Below, in pieces: positions 43,465-55,661 of a DNA stretch of 64,000 nt. The position numbers and the translations under genes were made by a program. Below the pieces are notes generated by a model. That model made no database searches. It saw only the letters and a list, made by a program, of their open reading frames with translations, and was not told the DNA's origin. Within the stretch, counting starts at the first letter, position 1; the number at the start of each line of letters is the position of its first letter. The DNA comes from Dugong dugon (Eukaryota > Chordata > Mammalia > Sirenia > Dugongidae). Location: positions 92,315,601 to 92,379,600 of the forward strand of contig CM057472.1 in the NCBI GenBank assembly GCA_030035585.1, read 5' to 3'.

Positions 43465-46400
43465 ATGACAGCAACAAACTCACAGCTATCAATAATTACA
43501 CTGAATGTAAATGGACTCAGTGAACCCATAAAGAGACGGAGAGTGACAGAATGGATAAGAAAACAGGATCCATCAATATGCTGTCTACCAGAGACACACC
43601 TTAGAACAAAGATGTGAATTTATTAAAAGTCAAAGGTTGGAAAAAAATATATCAAGCTAACAATGACCAAAAAAGAGCAGGAGTGGCAGTTCTAATCTCA
43701 GATAAAATAGACTTTAAAACAAAATCTACCATAAAAGACAAAGAAGGACACTATATAATGATAAAGGGGATGATCCATCATGAAGAGATAACCATAATAA
43801 ACATCTACGCACCCAATGACAGGGCTCCAAAATACATAAAACAAACTCTAACAACACCGAAAAGAGAAATTGACAGATCCACAATAATAGTAGGAGACTT
43901 CAACACACCACTCTCAGTAAAGGACAGAACAACTAAGAAGAAACTCAGCAAAGATACAGAAGACCTAAAGGGCACAATCAGCCAACTTGACCTCATAGAC
44001 ATATATAGAACACTCTATCCAACCGTTGCAAAGTACACATTCTTTTCCAAAGCACATGGAACGTTCTCCAGAATAGACGACATCTTAGGCCACGGAGCAA
44101 TCCTCAACAAGATGCAAAACGTTGAATTAATTCAAAGTATCTTCTCTGACCACATTGCCATCAAGGTAGAATTTAACAATAGAAAGATCAAGAAAAAAAA
44201 ATCAATTACATGGAAAATGAATAATACCCTGATTACACATCACTGGGTGGTGGAGGAAATCTGAGATGTAATCAAAAAATTCCTAGAATCAAAGGAGAAT
44301 TAAAACACATCATACCAAAACTTTTAGGACACAGCAAAGGCACTCCTCAGAGGACAATTTATAGCAATAAATGAACATATCAAAAAAGAAGAAAGGGACA
44401 AAATCAAAACATTAACTACAGAACTCAAACAAATAGAAAGAGAACAGCAAAAAAAGCCCACACCCACAGGAAGAAAGGAAATAGTAAAAATCAGTGCAGA
44501 AATAAATGAAACAGAGTACAGAAAAAAAACAGAAAGAATCAACAAAACCAAAAGTTGGTTCTTTGAAAGAATCAACAAAATTGACAAACCACTGGCCAAA
44601 ATGACAAAAAAAAACAGGAGAGGACACAAATAACCCAAATAAGAAATGAAATGGGGGACATTACAACAGACCCAACTTAAATAAAAAGGATTATAACAGA
44701 ATATTATGAAAAACTATACTCCAACAAATTTGAAAACCTAGAGGAAATGAATAAATATCTAGAAACACACGGCCTACCCAAACTACAACAAAGTGATGTT
44801 GAAAATCGAAACAGACCCATAACAAGAGAAGAGATTGAAAAGGTAATAAAAAAAAACTCCCAACCAAAAAAGCCCTGGCCCAGATGGCTTCACTGGATAA
44901 TTCTACAAAACATTTACAGAAGAGCTTGTACCAGTACTAGTCAAGCTATTTCAGAGCATAGAGGAGGAGGCAACACTTCCAAATTCATTCTATGAAGCCA
45001 GCATAATGCTGATACCAAAACCAGGCAAAGACATCACAAAAAAAGAAATTACAGACCAATATCTCTCATGAATATAGATGCAAAAATTCTGAACAAAATT
45101 CTAGCCAATAGAATTCAGCATCATATCAAAAAAATAATACACCACGACCAAATAGGATTCATACCAGGTATGCAAGGATGGTTCAACATTAGAAAATCAA
45201 TCAATGTAATCCACCACATAAATAAAAGGAAAGAAAAGAATCACATGATCATCACAATTTATGCAGAAAAGGCATTTGACAAAGTCCAACACCCATTCCT
45301 GATAAAAACTCCCAATAAAATAGGTATAGAAGGGAAATTTCTCAACATAATAAAGGGCATCTATGCAAAACCAACGGCCAACCTCATTCTTAATGGAGAA
45401 AGGCTGAAAACATTCCCCTTGAAAACAGGAACAAGACAAGGATGCCCTTTATCACCACTCCTATTTAACACTGTGCTGGAAGTTCTAGCTAGAGCAATAA
45501 GGCACGAAAAATAAATAAAGGGCATCTAAATTGGTAATGAAGAAGTTAAACTGTCCCTGTTTGCAGACGATATGATACTATACATAGAAAACCCTAAAGA
45601 CTCCACGAGAAATCTACTGGAACTAATAGAAAGATTCAGCAGCATAGCAGGATACAAGATAAACATTCAAAAATCAGTTGGATTCCTATACACCAGTAAG
45701 GAGAACAATGAAAAGGAAATCAGGAAAATAATACCATTTTCAAAAGCCCCTAAAAAGGTAAAATACTTAGGAATAAATCTGACCAGGGATGTGAAAGACC
45801 TATACAAAGAAAACTACAAAACACTACTGCATGAAACCCAAAGGGATCTACATAAATGGAAAAACATACCATGCTCATGGATAGGCAGACTCAACATTGT
45901 GATAATGTCAATTCTACACAAAGCAATTTACAAATACAATGCAATCCCAATCCAAATAGCAACAGCATTCTTCAAAGAGATGGAAAAACTAATCATTAAC
46001 TTTATATGGAAAGGGAAGAAGCCCCGAATAGGTAAAGCACTACTAAAGAACAAGAATCAAGTTGGAGGATTCACACTCCCTGACTTCAGAACCTACTATA
46101 CAGCTACAGTAGTCAAAACAGCTTGGTACTCGTACAACGACAGATACATTGACCAGTGGAACAGAACTGAGAACCCAGATGTAAATCCATCCATCTACGG
46201 TAACCTGATCTTTGACAAGGGCCCAAAGTCCATCAAATGGGGAAAAGACAGTCTTTTTAACAAATGGTGCTGGCAATACTGGATATCCATTTGCAAAAAA
46301 AATGAAACAGGACCCATACCTCATACCGTACACAAAAACTACTTCAAAATGGATCAAAGACCTGAATATAAAGCCTAAAACTACAAATTTCATAGAAGAA

Positions 46401-47288
46401 ACTATAGGACCAACATTTCAGGCCTTAGTACATGACATTAACAGGATACAAACCATAACCATCAATGTACAAACCCCAATAGATAAGCTAGATAACTGGG
46501 ATCTTCTAAAAATAAAACCACTATGCTCTTCAAAAGACTTCACCAAAAGGGTGAAAAGGGAAGCTACAGACTGGGAAAAAATTTTTGGACAGTACAAGCC
46601 AGACAAAGGTCTAATCTCCATAATCTACAAGAAAATCCAACACCCCTACAACAAAAAGACAAATAATCCTATTAAAAAATGGGCAAAGACAATGAACAGA
46701 CACGTCACCAAAGAAGACATTCAAATGGCCAACAGACACATGAGGAAATGCTCACGATCACTAGCCATTAGAGAAATGCAAATTAAAACCACAATGAGAT
46801 AACATCTCACCCCGGCATTACTGGCACAAATGAAAAACACTGGAAATAACAAATGTTGGAGGGACTGAGGGGAGATGGGAACTCTTATGCACTGCTGGTG
46901 GGAATGCAAAGTGATACAACCATTTTGGAAAATGATATGGCACTTCCTAAGAAAGCTAGAAATAGACATACCATTCAATCCAGCAATCCCACTCCTAGGA
47001 ATATATCCTAGAGAAATAAGAGTCGTCACTTGAATAGACATATGCACACCTACATTCATGGCAGCATTGTTCGCAATAGCAAAACGATGGAAACAACCTA
47101 GATGCCCACCAACAGATGAATGGATACACAAACTATGGTACATTCACACAATGGAGTACTATGCAACGAGAAAGAACAACAATGAATCTGTGAAGCATCT
47201 GATAACATGGATGAAACTGGAGGACATTATGCTGAGTGAAATAAGTCAATCACAAAAGGTCAAATGTTTTATGAGACCTCTATTGTAA
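43465..47288 (+). pseudogene. L1 ORF2 (endonuclease-reverse transcriptase), multiply broken
   Basis: About 1,275 codons from MTATNSQLSIITLNVNGL to the stop at 47286. AP-like endonuclease motifs remain: LNVNGL, PETHL, INIYAPN, GDFN (43893-43904), SRIDDILGH and SDH (44144-44152). The reverse transcriptase core follows: [54 protein letters not shown], and the catalytic FADD at 45560-45571, intact. The C-terminal cysteine region CW...HCWWEC begins at 46854, but its second cysteine codon is now TGA (46866). Breaks: TGA 43615 with a frame change; TGA 44262, TAA 44301, TAG 44325; length changes in A-runs at 44606-44614, about 44866-44871, near 45045 and 46295-46302; TAA 45512 and 45527; TAA 46800; TGA 47031. 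No functional enzyme can be made. Confidence 0.95.
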
Positions 47289-48470
47289 AAGCCCATGAAA
47301 AAGTTCACACACAAAATGTAGCAATCTTTGTTGGTTACCAGGGATGGGAGGCATGGGCAGAGGGGGGTGGATACTAAATAGGCAATAGATAAGTGGTATC
47401 TTGGGTGAAGGGTGAGACAGTACACAATACAGGGGAAACTAGCACAACCTGTACAAGGAAAGGTCATGGAAGCCCCATAGACACATCCAAGCTCCCTGAG
47501 GGACTGAATTGCTGGGCAGAGGGCTGTGGGGACCATGGTCTTGGGGAACAACTAGCTCAATTGTCATGACACAGCTTATAAAGACAGTGCCCTACGTTCT
47601 ACCTTGGTGAGTAGTGTCTGGGGTCTTAAAAGCCTGTGAGCAGCCATCTAAGATACTCCACTGGTCTCATCCCTTCAGGAGCAAGGGAGAATGAAGAGAT
47701 CAGTATACAAGGAAAAGATTAGTCAAGAGGACTAATTGTCTACAGCTACCAAGGCCTTCACCAGACTGAGTCCAGTACAGCTAGATGGTGCCCGGCTACC
47801 ACCACTGACTGCTCTGACCATGATCACAACAGAGGGTTCTGGACAGAGCTGGAGAAGGATGGAGAACAAAATTCTAACTCACAAAAAAAGACCAGATTTA
47901 CTGTCCTAAAGGAGATGGGAGAAACCCCGAGAGTATGGCCCACAGACACCCTTTTAGCTCAGTGGTGAAGTCATTTCTCAGGTTCACCGTTCAGCCAGGG
48001 ATTGGACAGCCTCATAAAACCAGTGGGACTAATGAGGCACAGCAGTCCAGGGACAAGGGCCAGAAGTCAGAATGGGACAGGAAAACTGGTGATAGGGAGC
48101 CCAAGGTTGAGTAAGGATAGTGTTGATGTGTTGTGAGGTTGTTAACTATTGTCATAAGGCAACATGTGTACTAACTGTTAAATGAGAAACTATTTTGTTG
48201 TGTAAGCCTTCATCTAAAGTGGGAATAGAAGCACAATTGGAAGAGGGTAGTCAATGTCACTGAACTGTGTTAAGTAGAAATTTTTGAAATGGTGTATCTT
48301 TGGCTATGTGTATTTTCACCAAAAAAAAAAAAAAAAAAAAGGTTGAGAAGTTAGACAGTTGATATGTTGTGGGGTTGTTAACCAATGTCATAAAACAACA
48401 TGTGTACTACTGTTTCATGAAAAACTATTTGTTCTGTAAGCCTTCACCTGAAGTACAATAAAATATTTAA
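47289..48470 (+). other. L1 3' UTR with duplicated terminal module
   Basis: A 1.18-kb non-coding tail. A terminal module of about 120 bases (GGTTGAG, then GTTGTTAAC, CATAAGGCAACATGTGTACT, TGTAAGCCTTCA) occurs at 48103-48222 and again at 48341-48460. Between them lies a second 3' UTR-like segment (TTGGAAGAGGGTAGTC, GGTGTATCTTTGGCTATGTG) ending in an A20 tract at 48321-48340. The final tail has AATAAA within ACAATAAAATATTT. The antisense fragment at 15027 lacks the duplication. The truncated copy at 61573 has it. Confidence 0.9.
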
Positions 48471-48559
48471 AAAAAAATGGTGAAGTGAAATTATTTATGA
48501 TTTAAAAATTCACCGCTGGATTTTTAATCCAAAAATCCAAACCTTCTGTGAGAAAATTA

Positions 48560-48900
48560 CATTTTAGAGATTGGATTGGATATTTAATAGCTATTGCAGC
48601 AGGCCAGGCACAAGTTATAATTATTCAAATTAGGATAGCTGTAGTGAATGCACTGAAAAAGGAGGCATTTCTAAAACTATTTTGGAATCATAGAGTAGAA
48701 CTTTCTAATGAGATGAAGTGTAGGTGTTGGAGGTGAGGCTAAAGCAGGCATCAGTGAAGACTGGTTTTAGACTTAGGCAATTGGACGAGTGGTTGGCCTG
48801 ATTACTAGGATGAGAAAGTTTTAGGAAAAAACAGGATTGTGATCAGGATGTGGAATTAAAAGGTCTATTTTGGAAGAGTAAGTGTGAGATGCTTTTTAAA
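48560..48900. mobile_element. Old dispersed repeat, right part (interrupted by L1)
   Basis: TAGCTATTGCAGCAGGCCAG then GCACAAGTTATAATTATTCA resembles the GGCTATTGCAGTAGTCCAGG part of the repeat whose left portion ends at 40060. GACTTAGGCAATTGGACGAG fits its continuation. Family uncertain. Confidence 0.4.
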
Positions 48901-48988
48901 CACAGGTGTGCAGAGGATCTCCTCCACTTGCCAGTTTCTATAAAAAGAACTTTTTCATCACCATGGTCTTGAAATGAACCTACCTTAG

Positions 48989-49197
48989 TAACAGGATCCT
49001 TGGTGACACAATGGTTAAGAGCTCAGCTGCTAACCCAGAGGTCAGTGGTTTGAACCTACCTACTGCTCCATGGGAGCAAAGATCTGTCAGTCTGCTTCCA
49101 TAAAGATTACAGCCTTAGAAACCTTATGGGGAAGTTCTACTCTATCCTACAGGGTTGCTATGAGTTGGAATCACCTCAACAGCACACAACAACAGCT
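48989..49197 (+). mobile_element. AfroSINE, long form, RTE-like tail, target duplication
   Basis: From GTAACAGGATCCTTGGTGAC, with CAGTCTGCTTCCATAAAGAT as the long-form block. Ends ACCTCAACAGCACACAACAA then CAGC, an RTE-like tail. TACCTTAG at 48981-48988 and 49198-49205 is the duplication. Confidence 0.93.
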
Positions 49198-49205
49198 TAC
49201 CTTAG

Positions 49206-51002
49206 CAGTTTTCACTCTAATTCCCAAATTCACTTTCATCAGTCCTAACTTCCCGGCTTCTAGCAATTTCCATCCTCAGTACTTGTCAAGGGTTCTTAAA
49301 GGGGTGAATCCTTTTCTCTTTTGCAAAACATTCTAATATGACATTTAAAAATATTTACGTATTAGCTTCTTTAACCTGTCATTAAAACTTAACTTACCTG
49401 TAACCTTTCCATATAGCTTCTTAAACAGCCATCCAATTCTGACTTAATCCATTCTGCCAACAAAGTATATATTCTGCATGAACATCTTCTCATTTTCAAT
49501 GTGACACTTTAATAATGGCTGAATTATGTACGTGCCTAACTATTGAATATAGGTGAAAAACACAGTTCCTCCATTTAGTAATGAAAGGAATAGAATTCTA
49601 TGCTCTCTTTATATCCATTAGAAAATCATGCCTCTGCTTGGTAAATAATAGATATTTAAATATATTTTGAATTAAATTGGATCTCCAACTTCACAAGGAC
49701 AGGCAATTATCCAGTGGAGACAGTCTCTGAGGTAAATATTTGGATAAACTTTTGCGTATTACTTAAACTTCTGCTTGATGAATTTCTTTCTAATTTTATC
49801 TTCTTTCATTTTTATTGCTATAGTGAACTTACTGGGTTTCATTGTTAAAGTTATCAGGATATTTTTTTATCTTTAGAATATAGTTGTACAATTTAAAGTT
49901 CTATGTGATTTTAATTTTCTTGAACACTTCCATGAACAGCTCTGGAAAAAAAAGTCAAATAATTAAACATTATTTCTTCTGTGTTTCTTAAATGAAAATC
50001 ATGGGAAAATAGAAAAACAAAGCTCAGTACCTGTTTTTTAGATACTGCATGTTTATTTGTAAAGACTTACATATTTGTGATTAATGGATCACATTTCCTT
50101 AGAATGCAGTTTTCTAGAAAGCAATATTTGGATTACAAAATCACTGAATGTAAAAAGAACAAAAAAGTCAACACCATAATTGATATTTTTCTCAAATTCT
50201 GAACTTAAAATGCCTCCTGATAAGATGCAGGTAGACCTGATGGAAGGTAAGAAAATACTAAGCCATCTAATTGTTTTATTATTTATAGACTAAGTTTCTA
50301 TGTTAATATAGCAAAAATAGAGGATAAAATAAGTGCAATTAGTTTATGTTCTAAAACTGCTATCATTTTAGACGGATCAAATTTTCAAAGGTCTATGTCA
50401 TTTTTGTGCTGTTGATTAAAAGGCAAAAAGAATGTCACATAAGCAAGTTTTAATTCATCTTGTATAAAGCAGCTCTTTGTAAGCTGAGAAACCCTTCCTT
50501 GTTTTACCCATACCTATGCACTGGTCAAAGCATAAAGATGACTTTCAAAATACTATCATGAATTTTCAATTAAATAAAGTTATCAACATTTATATTTATT
50601 AGAATTGATATATACATATAAATTGACCATACCATTTTTCTATAATAGAATTGAATTCAAATTAAAAATTATTTGCACATCTTTGTATTCAGCACTTTCT
50701 GAAATTTCTCAGAGTAAATGTTTCATTTTCACCTAACTCACATCCCTAGATTAAAACGCCAGGTGCTCACAGTGGTGACCAGCAGGTGATACACCCTTTT
50801 TTTCTTGATTCCTTTTTTCAATCTCCCATTTATGTGCTTGGAAACAATTACTAAAATAAATTGCATTCACTCAGGTTCTTTTCTCAGGCACTTCTATTTG
50901 GGTGACACAGATTAAGACATTTCCATAATCTGAAATCTAGTAAGTGATAACACTAAGGTTTGAATCCAACAAGGTTTGTGAGAATAAAATAAAACATAAT
51001 AA
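49206..51002. other. No recognised feature (1.8 kb)
   Basis: AT-rich. No transposon landmark or plausible exon noticed. Open frames are short. Confidence 0.5.
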
Positions 51003-51385
51003 CCTGTTGTTGATGTTAGATGCCTTCGAGTTAGTTCTGACTCATAACGACGCTATGTACAACAGAATGAAACACTGCCTGGTCCTACACCATCCTCACG
51101 ATGGTTACTGTGCTTGAACCCGTGATTGCAGACACCATGTCAATCCACCTCGTTGAGGGTCTTCCTCTTTTTCTCTGACCCTCTACTTTACCCAGCATAA
51201 TGTCCTTCTCCAGGGAGTTGTCTCTTCTGACATGTCTAAAGTATGTGAGATGAAGTCTTGCCATCCTTGCTTCTATGAGTATCTGGCTGTACTTCTCCCA
51301 AGACAGATTTTTCTGTTCTTCTGGCAGTCCACGGTATATTCAGTATTCATTACCAACACCTGATTCAAAGGCCATCAATTCAACA
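51003..51385 (-). mobile_element. RTE (BovB-type) LINE 3' end
   Basis: Starts CTGTTGTTGATGTTAGATGC (tail), then GTACAACAGAATGAAACACT, CACCATGTCAATCCACCTCG, ATGTCCTTCTCCAGGGAGTT and GGCTGTACTTCTCCCAAGAC. It encodes the ORF2 C-terminus in reverse, with small deletions. Confidence 0.92.
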
Positions 51386-51427
51386 GTGTCACAGCAACAC
51401 ATGAACCACCACTGCACGACAAACAGA
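51386..51427 (-). mobile_element. Fragment like the tRNA-Gly SINE body
   Basis: GTGTCACAGCAACACATGAA then CCACCACTGCACGACA resembles 10672-10700 of the tRNA-Gly SINE (ATCACAGCAACACACAAGCC). It directly continues the RTE fragment, suggesting a chimera. Short, so uncertain. Confidence 0.45.
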
Positions 51428-54020
51428 TAATAATCTGTTACTATCCACAAATTAAACCTATTCACTTTCTTTACATCAAATTTTATATTGTTCACTCTTT
51501 AAAATATGATTTTAAGATGTAGATTTGTTTATTATTTTATAGTTCTCTATTGTATCTACCTGTTAATATAACTGCTAAATGCTTATTTTTTCTTTTATTA
51601 CATGCAAAAATACAAAATTCCATGAAGAAAACAATAACTACATTTTGAATTAGTACTGCTATCAACAGCCTGAACTTGAAAATCCTCCTCTGTGGAGTAT
51701 GTTTCATGGAAACAAGATTTATTTTTCACAATTAAGTTCATTTATCACGAGATCCAGTTGCACTTTGTAAAGATACAAACAACTTAAGCTTCAGTTTTGA
51801 TGTAAAGAAACTAGTTCATATCTTTGTAACCATTCTGTTTCTAAGATGCCACCCATGACTCACACCAAGGATAAGTAGATAAAGTTTTTATTTATTAGAC
51901 TCAATATATAACTTTTAATGGTAGTTTTTTTTTTTTTTAATATAATACAATTGTCCTCAAGCTGGAGCTTATTTTGTTCTTTTCTGTCTTTAGCATTTCT
52001 CTGAATTTCTGGTAGAAAAGATGATGCTTATGCTTGCTCTCCAGTCCTTCCCCATAAAAATTTAACACTCCTGATTTTTTTTTTTTTTTAGGGGAAGCAC
52101 TATGCCTATTAACAGAAATATTTAAGATATGAAATTAAACAAATACTGCACATTGAAAAATTTTCTTTTTTCCTTGAAATGTCTATTTCCCAAAAGTGCA
52201 CCTTGCCTATGCGTTTTATAGTGGGCTAATTCAGTCATTGTCTCTCTCTCTGTCTGTCTCTGTCTCTCACTCACACACAAACATACACACAAACATGCTC
52301 TATTAAAAATGAAATTATTATATTTTTTCCCTGAAATTGGAGTAGATTACCTTTCCTAAAATTGATGTTTGTGGACCTCAGACTTCCCTACAATTTTATA
52401 ACACCTTAATTTTCATGTCAAATTTAAAATGAGTACAAAAAACTACATCTTCTTAAATATCATGTCACTACTTGATTGTTTTTTTTTTACATTTCCAGTC
52501 TCTGTGTTTTTTTATCCATTTACAAAAGAATTGCTGTTTACCAAATTGATCTGACTTGCTTTCTCTTTCTAAAGCCACATCATAGCACCTTATAAAAGGT
52601 TTATATAAAAGGCCCATTCCAAAACCCTGTAGATAGCATAAACCATCATATGAAATGTAAGTAATTTGATTGATGGGAAAGTTCAGAATTCAGTAAAATA
52701 TCCATAGCAGGAAAAATCTACTGTAAGAGAAGAGTTGGTCTACAGGTGAAAGAACAACTAGTTGGCATATATGGGAAATGTTTGACAGCAGAGGAAACAA
52801 GCTAGTAATAGGTCAAGAGTCTGTTATTGGCTAGAAATCCCGTCTTTTAGAAGAATCTAGTAGAAGATCCACAAGAGGATCTTCTGTATTCCTATTCCCA
52901 AAGGAGGCCTCTGAGTGCACACACAGGCTATGGAGCACTTGACACACAGGTTGCAAAGTTCTTGTACCATGAAAGAGATTTAAGAAGCCCCAGTTGCTTT
53001 AAGTAAAGGTTGTTTAGTCACCAAGTGTGATATTTTGGAGAAGGCACAGAGAGTCATGGTGACCTTGGTGTTAGTACACACCCTGTTATTAACTCACAGC
53101 ATGACAAAATCAATCAGCATCATTGCATTTACAGCCTTAGAATAGGCTCAATCTAACCATTCTATTTAATGTATTGGGTTGTTTTGAGGAGCTAGTTGAA
53201 TTAATTAATGAAACTGTATTTTTTAAAAAAATAGAGTAGCATTACATTTATATGTTTTTCAGTTGTGACAATTATTATTTTCAATGTATTAAAATATAAA
53301 GGCTATAAATTTTGAGCTGTGAGTGGAAAGGAATGTGACAAGAGGGTTAAGCAAAGGTTGAATGACCTGGATAAAGCCCCATACAATTATGACATGCACA
53401 AGGATGATCATAGAGGGACCATAGTAGGCAGTAATAGGAAAAAAAAGATTTTGAAATTTTAGTAGATTAGTTCAGAGTAGACCTTGAATGCTAGGCAGAG
53501 GTATTCACATTTCAGATCAATAAAGAATATTGTATTTATTAAGCAATGTACACTGCAAATAAAAATAGATCTTTTATGAGCACAATAGTAAAAAAAAGAA
53601 TAATTCAAACATATTTTTATTTATATATATTTACATGAAAAAATGTACATTTTGCCTATTATTTTTAGGGTATTATCGGATTCAGCCAGGAGACTTTATC
53701 TAGCTGTGATAATGAACTGCTACTAAATGCTTCAATGTCTTACAATTTCTTATGATTATTTTTATTCATTTGTAATGAAGCTAGCTAGTGTGTAGAGTGC
53801 AATCTGCTTCCACGGACCATAGCAAAGCTGATCGACCTTTAATGAAATTTAACCTATGCATCCACCCTATTAGTCACATATTTAAACTAAATGACCTCGT
53901 ACATTTATGTAGCATAATTATTCTGTAGTCTACATGTTAGAGTAAATAAGAAATAGCCAATTTAAGGAGATTTCTTACAATGTATTCCTATTAAACTACT
54001 TAAAACTTGAAGTCATTGTA
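51428..54020. other. Long stretch without recognised genes (2.6 kb)
   Basis: AT-rich. Contains T-runs at about 51927-51938 and 52076-52091 and a CT/CA microsatellite at 52236-52300. A segment near 53340-53540 (GACCTTGAATGCTAGGCAGA) looks like an old dispersed repeat of uncertain family. No coding signal. Confidence 0.45.
52236..52300. repeat. (TCTG/TC)n-(CA)n microsatellite
   Basis: TCTCTCTCTCTGTCTGTCTC followed by CACACACAAACATACACACA. Confidence 0.92.
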
Positions 54021-54386
54021 TGTTATAGATTGAACTGTGGTTCCCTCCAAATATGTATTGAAATTCTAACCCCTGTACTAGCGGATATGATTCTGTTTGG
54101 AAGTAGGGTTTTCTTTTGTTATGTTAATGAGGTCATACCAGAATAGAATGGGTCCCAAACCTATCAATTCTGATTTCTGAAAGACACACAGAGATGATGC
54201 CATATGAAGCAGATACACATGGCAGATGCAGCTACAAGCTCAAATTCCGGGCTAATAGAATTAGACAAAGTACTTACCCCTGGAGCTATGCCCTGAATTT
54301 AGGCCTTCTGAATTGTGACAAAATATATTTTTTGTTCTTTAAAACTACCCACTTGTGGTATTTTTTGTTACAGCACTAACAAAAGA
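54021..54386 (+). mobile_element. MLT1-like solo LTR
   Basis: TGTTATAGATTGAACTGTGG at the 5' end, GGAAGTAGGGTTTTCTTTTG, TGTTAATGAGGTCATACCAG, AAAGACACACAGAGATGATG and AACTACCCACTTGTGGTATT. Ends TTTGTTACAGCACTAAC. These fit a MaLR LTR of MLT1 or a related subgroup. The 61-codon frame inside is noise. Confidence 0.82.
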
Positions 54387-54824
54387 TATATTTTATAGAT
54401 TTTCTCACCCAAAATATTAAGAAAATCTGATATATATTGGAATAGTTTGAAAGCTCTAAAAATGTTTTGAAAAAGGAAGATCTTATCTTCAGTAAATTTG
54501 AAAATCACAATATCAAATATCAACAACCATCCCAACCAGCTTACATTTTCTCTTCCAACATCAATATTCTCAGCTGTAGATGAGCTAAAGATTTATTAAG
54601 AATTTCCGTAAGTGCATTGTATTTCTCACATCTGTGTTGGTTAAATGATGGATTCATATAACTAAACACACAATCTGATGAGTAGGGATGATTATATGTA
54701 GTAAATTTTGAAAATAAATAGAACATACTAAAGGTAAAATTAATATCATGCTGAAATTGAGCATTCATATTTATGAACTGATTCTGAAAGTGTAATAAAA
54801 AATTGCTATTAATTGATCAACCAC
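54387..54824. other. No recognised feature
   Basis: AT-rich. A 75-codon antisense frame (54541-54768) has no support. Confidence 0.45.
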
Positions 54825-54995
54825 TATATCCCTGGACACATACTGGAGTCTTCAATAACACCTCCTCATGAAGATGTTGATTTTCACATTTTACAGATAA
54901 GCAAACACTGTTAGAAGGATGAAGAATTGTCACAGCCTCACCTAGCCAGTGAATGACAGTCAGAATTTGCCTGCAGATCTCTTGAATCCAAATCT
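54825..54995 (-). mobile_element. MIR fragment
   Basis: CACATTTTACAGATAAGCAA, then CACAGCCTCACCTAGCCAGT and CAGAATTTGCCTGCAGATCT: antisense MIR core and tRNA half. Confidence 0.65.
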
Positions 54996-55097
54996 AAAAT
55001 TTTTACAATTTTGATATGTTTTCTCAGAGTCATAGGTGTAGCATTCATATCACAAAATCAATAAATGCAAAATCTTACTAATATTTAAAAACTATGA

Positions 55098-55110
55098 CTT
55101 TATATAACTT

Positions 55111-55150
<40 letters not shown>
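55098..55150. repeat. (TA)n microsatellite
   Basis: TATATATACATA followed by about eleven TA units. It abuts the 5' truncation point of the RTE copy. Confidence 0.95.
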
Positions 55151-55151
<1 letters not shown>

Positions 55152-55153
55152 TG

Positions 55154-55636
55154 TTAAAGTGTTAAAAAGAAAAGAGGTTACTTTCAAGGCACCTAACTCA
55201 AGCCATGGTATTTCCAATCACCTTATATGTATGCAAAAGCTGGATAATGAATAAGGAAGAAGAACTGATACAATGAATTATGGTGTTTACAAAGAATATT
55301 GAATATACCATGGACTTCCAGAAGAACAAATCTTGGAAGCACAGTTAGAATGCTCCTTACTAGCGAGGATGGTGAGACTTCGTCTCACTTACCTTGGACG
55401 TGTTATCAGGAGGGACCGGTCCCTGGAGAAAGACATCATACCTGGTAAAGTAGCAGGTCAGCGAAAAAGAGGAAGATCCTCAAGGAGATGGATTGACTCA
55501 ATGGCTGCAACAATGGGCTCCAACAAAGCAAAGATTGTGAGGATGACGCTGGACCAGGTAGTGTTTTATTCTGTTGCACATAGGGTTGCTATGAGTCAGG
55601 AACAACTGGATGGCACCTAATGACAACAACAACAAC
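55154..55636 (+). mobile_element. RTE (BovB-type) LINE 3' portion with open C-terminus
   Basis: A 5'-truncated RTE. 55333-55620 is an uninterrupted 95-codon frame matching the ORF2 C-terminus: MEAQLECSLLARMVRLRLTY, LGRVIRRDRSLEKDIIPGKV, AGQRKRGRSSRRWIDSMAAT, then a C-terminal part ending EQLDGT just before the tail. The basic GxxxGxRKRGR...RWID motif is typical of this family's C-terminus. Upstream, 55154-55332 is homologous but contains stops. The tail is TGGCACCTAATGACAACAAC plus AACAAC. It lacks endonuclease and reverse transcriptase, so it is inactive. Confidence 0.94.
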
Positions 55637-55661
55637 TATAACATGTGTCTAGAGCTATATA

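Larger units (their letters stand above)
40079..48470 (+). mobile_element. Full-length L1 LINE, inactive
   Basis: An 8.4-kb L1 retrotransposon complete from 5' UTR to A-rich tail. L1 encodes ORF1p (RNA chaperone) and ORF2p (endonuclease plus reverse transcriptase) and moves by target-primed reverse transcription. Order: 5' UTR 40079-41990, ORF1 41991-42998, spacer 42999-43464, ORF2 43465-47288, 3' UTR 47289-48470. The element is flanked by an 18-bp direct repeat differing at two positions (40061-40078 and 48471-48488, ending GTGTAGTGA and GTGAAGTGA). Both ORFs have decayed through stops and length changes in A-runs, so it is a relic, although it is the best-preserved element here. Confidence 0.96.
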
